Assembly (NCBI GenBank): GCA_025349905.2
Contig: MU624756.1
Span: forward strand, 1 to 25,713
DNA: 25,713 bases
Origin: Blastocladiella britannica
Taxonomy: Eukaryota; Blastocladiomycota; Blastocladiomycetes; Blastocladiales; Blastocladiaceae
Direction: 5' to 3'
The translations under genes and the position numbers were made by a program. Position 1 is the first letter of the stretch. Each line of letters starts with the position of its first letter. Positions 8,878-16,988 of the stretch are shown here, one piece after another. The notes below the pieces were generated by a model that was not told the DNA's origin, made no database searches, and saw only the letters and a program-made list of their open reading frames with translations.

Positions 8878-9883
8878 TTATGGGGTGGCATACTGACGCA
8901 AGGTTGCATCCACCTGTGCCTCGACCTCGGCACTGGCCAACGCTTGATCCCAGCTAGCGCGGTCGCGGATCATGTCGCCTGTCCCTCCGCAAAAGCTCTT
9001 GTAACAGGTTCTGTTGATTTATGGAAGCGTGAGTTACGCTCGTCTTCAACAACAACAAAAAAAAGGGAACGAACCGAGCGCACTCTACGGCCTGCATCGA
9101 CCACACCGACGCTTCCGCATCCAAGGAATCTTCACTTTTTTTTGAATTCGTGACCGTGCTAATACGATCGCAAGGCACCTCTGCCGCAGTCGCCACCGCG
9201 TCCCTTACCAACGCCCGATCCGCCTCCCGATCAACCTCTACTACTGTCGGATCCCGCGCAATCACAAGTACGTTTCGGTGTGCGGTAGCCATTCCCGCCG
9301 CCAGAAACATGCGTCGCACCACTGTGGTTACCGCGCCAGCTGCAATTACCACGACGATCGCGTTGGAATTGGTCATTGCGCCTGCATACAGCTGTGCCAC
9401 AGCCGCCAGCGCCGTTGGTGGGACACAAATGACGACTGCGATCCCTGGTGATCCGGTGGGTTGAGACGACGATATGGCGCGCGTCAGGTCGCACGTGGTG
9501 GTGATATGTGGTGATTTCTCATTCGAGGGCAAGGTGGTCGTCGTAGGCAGCCGCGTGGCAATGCACAGGTTCGTGGCAGTGGTCGCTTCTACCATGCACG
9601 TCAATCGCGCAGCTACGGGTCCATGCCCGACTATGCCGACGGACGACAGCGGATATCCAAGCGTCTTGGCTACGGTGGCCAGGACCAAGTTTGCGCGGCG
9701 GGCTACGGTTTCGGTGGCATGTCGGTGCTGTGCCAGTAAAGATTGGACGGTCGATGCCGGGAAAGCTTCGGTTGTAGAAGGGGATACCGACGGATCATCG
9801 AGGCCGTACGTAGGCGATCGAAGGGCCGGTACGCCTGCAAATGGGTCAGCGCCCCATGGAAAAGTCGTGGTTGTTGCAATCAT
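8878..9883 (-). CDS. Pyrroline-5-carboxylate-reductase-like oxidoreductase (NOXRED1-like)
   Basis: Two exons, 9883-9075 and 9010-8878, give 313 aa. The 64-nt intron (GTTCGT donor, AACAG acceptor) was inferred because splicing replaces a junk tail with a plausible C-terminus (CYKSFCGGTGDMIRDR...ATLRQYATP). The dinucleotide-binding motif is visible as VGIVGHGPVAARL, followed by VVICVPPTALAAVAQL and VVVIAAGAVTTVVRR, which match the Rossmann pattern of ProC/P5CR-type enzymes. It therefore probably binds NAD(P)H; the substrate is unknown. NOXRED1, an uncharacterised P5CR relative, is the closest family I can name. The segment at 9136-9155 is A-rich and looks intron-like, but excising it does not give a standard-length intron. 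The gene diverges from bystin. Confidence 0.65.
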
Positions 9884-10040
9884 ATTTTGGCAGTATTGGG
9901 AAAGAGCAGATGCTTTCCCAGGCCGGTAACCGGGTCATGCGTTTTTCGGAAATTAATTGCAGAATTTCTTAACGAATTACGCGAAATCCAATCCGATTCA
10001 CACCTCAAAAAAAAAATCCAAATCCAAAACGAAGAACATA
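9884..10040. promoter_or_regulatory. Divergent promoter, NOXRED1-like / bystin
   Basis: This 157-bp AT-rich gap lies between divergent start codons. An A-run sits just upstream of the bystin ATG. No specific site was recognised. Confidence 0.35.
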
Positions 10041-11703
10041 ATGGGCAAGGAACGGTCAAACAAAATCGCGCGCAAGCAGCGCCACGACCCGCTTCACGCG
10101 CAAATGATGAGCGACATGGTGGTTGGCGGCGATGGGTCTGCCAAGCGCACGACGCGCACCAAGCGCCAGGACGGAAGCAAGTCCGAGGCAACTGAAGTAA
10201 GACTCAAGCTTATTTTCATGACCATTGCCAAAATGAGACTCACCAAGGAAGAAAACAGGAATTCGTGGATGCCAAGCTCTCCAAAAAGATCCTGGGCATT
10301 GCGCAGGACCAGCAACGCGAGGTTGAGGCCGAATCGGGTCCCTCTGCACGGACGGGCAAACAGCAGCGCGGCGGCAGCAGCGCCAAGCAGGCGTCCGTGT
10401 TTGGCAGCGCATCGTTTGGACCCGAGTCGGACGACGACAATGACGACAACGACCACCAGGTGCTGAACGGTGGGCAGCCATTCGAGACCGAGGCCGACTG
10501 GGATGGTGGCAATGACGATATTCTGGTACTTCTTACTGTTCAGTACATTTTTTTTTTCCTGGAAGCTGACAATACTATGGACAGGACGTGGACGCCAATG
10601 AGCTGGCAGTGCTCGAGCGGTTCTTCCCGCAACAACCGGCGACGCGTCAAACGCTTGCCGACATTATCGCCGAAAAGATTGCCACGTACGAGGCCGAGAC
10701 CGCCGCGCGGGCCGAGGCGCTTGCCGCGGGTCTCCCCGACCCAGCGATTGCCGCCGCCGCCGCCGCTGCCGCCGCATCGGCACCGCAGCAAGACGTGCTT
10801 GATTTCCTGAACCCGAAGGTGGTGCAAGTGTACACCAAGGTGGGGAAACTGCTGTCGCGGTACAAGTCGGGCAAGCTACCCAAGGCGTTCAAGATCATCC
10901 CAACTCTGACCCACTGGGAGGAGGTGCTGTACCTGACGCGTCCCGACGAGTGGACCGCGCACGCCATGTACGAGGCGACCAAGATCTTTGTGTCGTCGTT
11001 CAACCCGCAGATGGCCCAGCGGTTCCTGAACTTGTTTTTGCTGGAGCGCGTTCGCGACGAGCTGGCGGGCAGCCGCAAACTCAACTACCACCTGTACATG
11101 GCGCTCAAGAAGGCGCTGTACAAGCCCGCCGCGTTCTTCAAGGGCATCTTGCTGCCGCTGGTGGAACAGGGGTGCTCGTTGCGCGAGGCGGCGATCGTCG
11201 GGTCGGTGGTAGCCAAGGTCTCGGTGCCCGCACTGCACTCGGCCGCGTGCATGATGAAGCTCGCCGACATGGAGTACTCGGGGGCCGCGTCGCTGTTCAT
11301 GCGCGTGCTGCTCGACAAAAAGTACGCGCTTCCCTACAAGGTGGTGGACGCGATCGTGTTCCACTTTTTGCAGTTCCGACCCGCCGCCTCCGTGACCGAG
11401 GAGAACCCGCTGCCGGTACTGTGGCACCAGGCGCTGCTGGTGTTTGCCCAGCGGTACAAGTCTGACATTACCACCGAGCAGCGCGACGCGCTTCTGTCGC
11501 TGATCAAGGTCCGCAACCACTACTCGATCACGCCCGAGATCCGCCGCGAGCTCGTCAACGCCGTGCCTCGCGGGACCGATACGACCATGACTGCCGCCGC
11601 CGCCCAGCAACCACCGGCAGCACCTGTCGCAGCAGCAGGTTTCGCTGGCTTTTCGTTCAGTTCTGGCATGGGGGTCCAGGACGTGGAGATGGTGGACGCG
11701 TAG
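10041..11703 (+). CDS. ENP1: Bystin / Enp1, 40S ribosome biogenesis factor
   Basis: Three exons, 10041-10196, 10259-10525 and 10585-11703, give 513 aa; both introns fall between codons. Enp1/bystin is a nucleolar and pre-40S factor needed for 18S rRNA processing and small-subunit export. The N-terminal third is basic, then acidic (PESDDDNDDNDHQ). The conserved bystin domain runs from about residue 210 to 480, with DFLNPKVVQVYTKVGKLLSRYKSGKLPKAFKIIP, WTAHAMYEATKIFVSSFN, KKALYKPAAFFKGILLP and ALPYKVVDAIVFHFL all plainly visible. The tail is Ala/Pro-rich and ends in an acidic motif (VQDVEMVDA). Intron 2 uses a GTACTT donor with GCTGAC as branch site. The identification is very secure. Confidence 0.95.
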
Positions 11704-12288
11704 TTTTGTAGTATACATTTTTTCATAGTGCAAGCAAGAGTGTCTATTGGTCCATTTGAAGAACATGAGAAAAACAACAACAGCGAGAGCTGGGATTGCC
11801 GCCATGAGCGTTGTGAACGGCATCCCGACATGCTCCAGATCCCACGGTTTCGCGTTCGCCACCAACACCGTGGTGGCGCCGATCACGCCAGTACTGCCGA
11901 TCCAAAGCTGCAATAGGCTTGCTGCATCGCTTTGACCCCGTGGGCGCATTAATTCAGATCGCGGGTTGGCAATCCCTCCTCGTCATGGAGGGCTTGAACT
12001 CCGCCGTCCATTGCGGAGCTTTCTTGGATCTCGTATTCTTGGTCCACGCCCTCGCCACTGGCGGGACCTGCAGCTGTGGTTTCTTGGGCGGAGAGGGCGG
12101 GAGCAGATCCACAAACTCTTGAAAAAAACGAGCAATGTCATTCTCTTCTACTTACATGTGAAGCAAATGGAGAGGTGAACTGAAATCAAGGAGAGGTACG
12201 AGAGAGTCGGACGCAAACCTTTCATCGTAGACGTCGAAAATACGTCAGTGTTGAAGAATATTAGTGTGTTGGTTTTTTCTTTCGAAAA

Positions 12289-12300
12289 AGAGAGAGAGAG
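12289..12300 (+). repeat. GA dinucleotide repeat
   Basis: A short GAGA tract follows an A/T-rich stretch upstream of the 12318 TATA-like box. Such tracts are common in promoters, but no specific role can be assigned. Confidence 0.6.
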
Positions 12301-12322
12301 GAAAACTAGGCGGCCCGTATAT

Positions 12323-13001
12323 ATGGCAGCGACCCATCGCTTGATCGCAGGGAGCAAACAAAGAGTTGTGAGACACGCGGATCGGAGACATGTCAAATCG
12401 CATATCAGTGGGAAATTCAGCCACCGATGTTTTTTGAAACGGTTGCAGCCTAGGGACTCGTTTGGCCAAGGGTGTAAGAGGTCGGCCAGGCCGTCCAAGG
12501 TTTCTTTTGCAGCCAAACTGGCCCAGCGACAAAAATTGTTCGTCGTTGGGCCAAGAAGTGCGGCGCGCCGGCCGCTCCCGCTGGCGCAGGTCGTCGATCG
12601 GGCGGTGCTTATAATTTCCGACCGTCTTGGCAATGAATGCCGCTCTGGTATGGTATCTACCCGACCCGCCCTCGTATATATTTGCCGCGCGCGCCCGCAT
12701 GATAGCCGCCCTGTCTCTCCCTCGACTGGAGTGGAGGGCAACGAGATTGGGACGGAGGTACTTGCCCAACCTTGACTTAATTTCATGTCATCTTTCCATC
12801 TTGCCCCAGTCCATCTCCCGTCGCATCCTCGAGCACGGTTCGCTTCTCCTGGAAAGGCCCGCCCTTTCCGTTGCCGTTTGGCCCACCGGAGTGCAAGCAT
12901 GCGCGCGCGGCCCCGATGACCCCTCTGCGGGCATGCCCCTGCTTCCGGCGTTTCTCCCTCCCCGCATGGTTGCGCGAGGCGAGGCCGCCGAGGATGAGTG
13001 A
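12323..13001 (+). CDS. Weak candidate two-exon hypothetical gene
   Basis: Exons 12323-12757 and 12810-13001 would give a basic protein of 208 aa ending in an acidic AAEDE tail. Support: the proposed 52-nt intron has a GTACTT donor as in bystin and U1-70K, a TTGAC branch site and a CCCCAG acceptor. It joins two open frames in phase. Against: I recognise no domain, the ATG lies inside a TATA-like box, the intron is slightly shorter than all others, and the minus strand is equally open. It overlaps the ncRNA candidate on the same strand, so at most one of them is right. Confidence 0.2.
12345..12640 (+). ncRNA. Weak candidate RNase P/MRP-type RNA
   Basis: A block at 12408-12420 (GTGGGAAATTCAG) fits the CR-I consensus of nuclear RNase P RNA as I remember it, including the yeast RPR1 form. 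About 190 nt downstream, GGTGCTTAT (12604-12612) resembles CR-V. CACCG at 12422-12426 can pair with CGGTG at 12603-12607, as in helix P4. GG(A)TCGGA at 12379-12386 can pair with TCCGACC at 12617-12623, as an outer helix. A TATA-like box at 12318-12324 sits about 30 nt before the assumed start. Against: there is no T-run terminator near 12640, and the space for P2/P3 is tight. Ends are guesses. Confidence 0.25.
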
Positions 13002-13041
13002 CAAGTCAAGTGTTAAAGAATGCAAGCTAAAAAAAACCCTT

Positions 13042-14777
13042 CTATTGACCCACGTAATGCGATGGCGACGGCGGCGACGTCACGGACGGGTAGATCGGCG
13101 TAGGCATTGGCATAGGCGTTGCCTCGATCGAGTACTGCGGAAGGTCCTGGGTAGCAGCAGGAATCAGCATGGCGGTACTCATGACGTCCATACTGGCCAC
13201 AGCGACCGCCGAGTACCGCGGCAGCATTTCGATCGCGTACGCGGCGCGCAATTCGTTCGCCGCCATCCACACAAACGGATACGTCCCGAAATTAGCACGC
13301 ACAACACACGGCCCGTCGGCGCCCAGAATCGGGTGCACGGTAAGGAGCGGGATCGGCGTTTCGGCGGGAGCAGACCCACTAAACCCTTCGACGTTACGCA
13401 TCCGGTGTCCGTTGCGCGTATAAAACACGCGCCGAGCAACCGTATCCACTCCGACGCCAATCACATCTGACCGGCCGAACCACGTCGTGTACGAGTCCCC
13501 ATTGCCGTCGTTGGAAACAAACACGCGGCCGTCGTCCGAATGTAACCCGACCGACCAGTCGTGCCATCCGGGCATGCGGAACTGCGGGTAGGGTACGGTC
13601 GCTAGGCCCAACGCGAACACGGTCTGTGGGCCCATGGACTCGATGGTCACTTCAAAGTACAGCACTTTGGGCGGGGGTTTGGTATCGAGTTCGACTGGGA
13701 GCCAGGGAACAGGTAAGCCGGTGACGACCGATAGGTCGGCGTCCATAACTCCCGGCGGCAGTGGAGGTGCATTGGGAGCGAAAAACTCGATGCGGGTGCC
13801 CGTCACGTCCACAAGCACTTGCGGGGTGTCGGGCGCGGGCACAAACCCCCATGCGTCGGGCCTCGTCATGGCGTCGAGCTGGCCCGGCGTGGGTGCAAAC
13901 GGAATACACGGGTGCGCCTCAATGAACGCGCGGCCGCGATCCGCCGCCGATGCCGTCGCCGACAAAAAAGGCACTGCCAGTGACCCATCGGCGGTCGTAG
14001 CTGGTACCCCTGGCTGCTGCTGCTCGGAGCCACCGCCGCCATTGTTTGGTGTAACGGTCCCGAGCCGGTTGAACCGCCGTTTCGTGCACCGCTTGATCCG
14101 GATCCAGATCGAGACCAGGCCACAGCACGTAAGGATACTAGCAACCACGATCAGGCCAATGAACCCGCCCGAGTAGCTGGGCGTATCGCAGGTGGCTTGC
14201 CACCGGCCCGAGACTTGCTGGTCGGTATCGTAGTCGTAAAACACGCACCCGTTTTCGCCATTGGGACCGGATCCGGGAACGGGGACCCAGTGGCCGTAGT
14301 AGTAAGGGCCCGGGCCGTAGTAGAATACATTTGGGTACGAGTCTATTTTGTAAAATAGCGCTGTGAGGTCCTATAGATACATGGAAATGGAGATGACATA
14401 CAATAGAATGGCGACGTATAGAGCACGGTGCTGCCCGAGGCAGTGTACACTGTCGACGACTTTGGCGCAAGCGAGTTGGATCCAGTGATTCCGGAAAATG
14501 TGCCTGATCCGGCGGCGGGAGGCGGTGGCTTGGAGGCCTTCGATCCCGAGGATCCCGACGATGACGATGATCCACTCGAGCTGCTACCACCGCTGCTGGA
14601 AGAGGAAGAGCTCCCAGATGACTTTCCAGAACTGCCAGATCCACTCGATCCGCTACTCGAGGACGAAGAACCCGACCGGGATCCGCCAGAAGTACCAGTA
14701 CCGCCTCCACTTTTAGCCAGTACGATTCGAAACGTGAGGGCCAGGACCAGTGTCAGTGTAGCGCAGATTTGGTACAT
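13042..14777 (-). CDS. Single-pass membrane SPRY protein, Ssh4/Ear1-like
   Basis: Two exons, 14777-14402 and 14342-13042, give 558 aa; the 59-nt intron (GTATGT, ATAG) splits a Tyr codon. In order: a signal peptide or anchor (1-22, LVLALTFRIVLA), a Ser/Gly low-complexity stretch (about 24-80), an aromatic segment (FYYGPGPYYYGHWVP), and a transmembrane helix near 185-207 (GFIGLIVVASILTCCGLVSI) followed by basic residues. A SPRY domain follows (about 330-480: VLYFEVTIESMG, FRMPGWHDWSVGLHSDDGR, GDSYTTWFG, VFYTRNGHRM). The order TM then SPRY, and the PYPQFRMPGWH motif, match yeast Ssh4/Ear1, which recruit the ubiquitin ligase Rsp5 to endosomal cargo. An LPQY sequence (526-529) could serve as the WW-binding motif. 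Function as an Rsp5 adaptor is inference. Only 61 bp separate its start from the Arp11 stop. Confidence 0.8.
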
Positions 14778-14838
14778 TATTCTAATCTATTTGTTGATTC
14801 CCAAAAAAAAAAAAAAAGTCTCCAAAGAAAATCAAGCT

Positions 14839-16815
14839 TCAGTCTACATCCGCCAAAATCGTCCAATCCTGCACGAGCCACCCGTCCCCGGGCTCGCTGC
14901 ACCACTCATCAAACACCCGTGCCGAGATCTCGGTCTTTTGGCCCAACAGTTTCATGACCGCCGCCAGACTTGCGCCAACCCACGGCCCGCACTGGAACTG
15001 TCCATGTCCGGGGGTCACAAACTGCACCACCGATGCGATCCCAAGCAGCCCGGCCCGTTCCCACCGAGGATCGCGGTCGACTTCCAGCACCACCTCGTCA
15101 CGTACGCGGGCCAGGAACCCAGGCACCAACGCCATTCCGCCCGACACCACCACGTTGCGAGCGACAGCCCCACGTACGTCCCGCGGGCACCGCGCCAGGG
15201 CCTCCAGGACGGCCGTGGCCACGTGTCGGGCGTCCGGGTCGCCGCCGCCTCCGGCAAACAGCGGCTCGCACGCGCGCTCGCGCACCCACCCGGGTAAAAT
15301 CAGCTTCATGTTGCGGTTGCCACCGATCGGTTGCCCGCGCTCGCCCAACGGGTAGTACACGGTCGAGGCGCTCGACTTGTGGATGCGGTACTGGTGAATG
15401 AGCACTGGCGGCGGGGCGTCCGGGTTGGTCGGGCTATTGGACCGCGGGGCGCCGTAAATGAACGACGACGATGGCGGATGCATGTCGAGCGGCGCTCCGC
15501 TGCCGCCACCAAACCCGGTACTGCCGCCACCGCGGGTGGGCGACGCGGGAGGCGTCATCCCACGGTCCTCGGCCAGTTCCTCCGCCGACGGTTCCGTGAC
15601 CAGCACGCTCTCGCCCTCGAGCGGGACGGGGCCAATGTACACTGCTCGGGCCAGAATCTCTTCCAGGAACGCGGGCGTCAGCAACGCATCAGCAATCACG
15701 TCAGTCCACGGCACCAGCGTATGTCCGTGGCCGACCCCCGCCGCCATGGCCATGGTCTCGGGTGACCCGGACATGATTCCAAGCCGCGACGTCAGCCCGA
15801 GCGCCCAGTTGGACCACTTGTACCAGAACTCGGCGGCCGCCGTGAGCCGGTCGGTGATTCCGCCGCCCCCACGCACCACCAGCGAGTTGGGTCCACCGGG
15901 GGCAGACATGGCGGTGGAGGAGAGCGCGTGGCCGCTCGTAGGTGTGCGGCCCGACGTGTATCCGCGGAAATCGTCAATGGGCGTCAGCAGCGACCCGAAC
16001 TTGGTCAGCAGGTCGCGCAAGTTCGCTAGCACTGACGCGCCGCCTACGGGCACGCTCACCGCTGCGGCGTGCAGGACGCGGTGGTCGTACACGGGCACGG
16101 CGGTGGTTTCCAAGTACCCGCACTCGAGAACCAGGCCGGCTGGTCTGCCGGTCGTGAGTACCGCCATCAGGTCAGCGGGGGCAAAGTGCACTGCGCCGAC
16201 CTTAATTCCATTGCATATGTGTCAGTCAGTCCCCACTTCATTTGTATAAAAACAAAGGGCGTACCCGAAAGCGCTCGAAAAGGACTTTCGCCAGCGTCTG
16301 CTTGACGAGGATCGGCATGAGTGCGGGCTCGACCACCACCACCGATTTCCCGCGCGGGTCCGTCAGCAGCGACCGGAAGAACACGTCGGTGAGATGGTCG
16401 CCCAAGTAGTACTCGAGTCGACGGCTTTGCGCGGGCCCAAAGAACGGGCGCGCGTCCGAGACCAGGTCCCAGAACTGCACACGCTCGGCGCGCTCCGCCG
16501 ACTTGTGGCGCGACCGGTTGGCGACAATGAACCGCGGCGAGTGCTCGCCCGCAAACCCGACCTTGGTGTACACCGACCCAATGTCCAGCACAATGCGGTC
16601 GTCGAGGGGCGCATAGTACGCACTGCCGCCCGAGGTGCCGGCCATGCTCGGGTGGGGGGCCGATGACGTTGACGACGTGGGTGGTGGCGTGGAAGTGCTT
16701 CCAGTAAGAGTTGACGAGACGCTGGCCAGGAGCGAGGCCACGGCCGCCGAGCCTGCGGTCACTCCTGACGATGACGAGGATGGGGCACCTCCAGTGGCGG
16801 TTCCAGCAGATGTAT

Positions 16816-16846
<31 letters not shown>

Positions 16847-16933
16847 AGTCCGCGATCGCAAGAGGGCGGCAATGTCCGAGTACCCCGACCCAGTCCGCGA
16901 CGGGCCTTCCTGGCCGCGGCGATAGCGGTCCAT
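14839..16933 (-). CDS. ACTR10: Actin-related protein Arp11/ACTR10, dynactin pointed-end subunit
   Basis: Two exons, 16933-16265 and 16200-14839, give 676 aa; the intron lies between codons with a GTACGC donor and a doubled ACTGAC branch region. The actin fold is visible in RIVLDIGSVYTKVGFAGEHSP, LTDVFFRSLLTDPRGKSVVVVEP, GLVLECGYLETTAVPVYDHRV and VVVSGGMALVPGFLARVRDEV. The order and wording fit Arp10/Arp11 better than actin or Arp1: this subunit caps the pointed end of the dynactin filament used by dynein. The protein is about 260 residues longer than the human one. A ~110-residue N-terminal extension contains a 10-Ala run and Ser/Thr-rich sequence, and there are Gly/Ser/Pro-rich insertions in the middle. 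The promoter must lie within the 55 bp before the U1-70K stop or overlap it. Confidence 0.87.
16817..16846 (-). repeat. GCC trinucleotide repeat encoding poly-Ala
   Basis: Ten pure GCC codons encode an Ala run in the N-terminal extension of Arp11. A pure tract of this kind is likely to vary in length between strains. Confidence 0.85.
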
Positions 16934-16988
16934 ATTGATTTTGCAGAAATTTGAATTTTTTTGCGTTATCAAAAGAGACCAACACCAT

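Larger units (their letters stand above)
11704..13041. other. Unassigned 1.3-kb region
   Basis: No confident gene was found between bystin and the SPRY gene. All six frames stay open for long stretches because the DNA is GC-rich, so open frames alone mean little. On the minus strand, a frame starting at ATG 11949 encodes two convincing hydrophobic segments (LLQLWIGSTGVIGATTVLVA and FTTLMAAIPALAVVVFLMFF) with G/C-rich third positions. It has no stop before running antisense into bystin. Also on the minus strand, a perfect GTAAGT occurs at about 12156, and a frame at about 12113-11953 has coding-like third positions. On the plus strand there are two TATA-like boxes (12318-12324 and 12675-12681), a GA repeat (12289-12300) and a plausible intron (12758-12809). 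Candidates are listed separately. Confidence 0.5.

Noticed and set aside
9136..9171. Additional 36-nt intron in the NOXRED1-like gene
   Set aside because: It would be far below the 55-nt minimum seen elsewhere and has no branch motif.
10876..11949. Long minus-strand ORF antisense to bystin
   Set aside because: Its bulk is a shadow of the bystin coding frame in GC-rich DNA. Only the part outside bystin was kept as a weak observation.
12148..12900. 250-codon minus-strand ORF
   Set aside because: It has no domain, its composition changes along its length, and all frames are open here; kept only in the description of the unassigned region.
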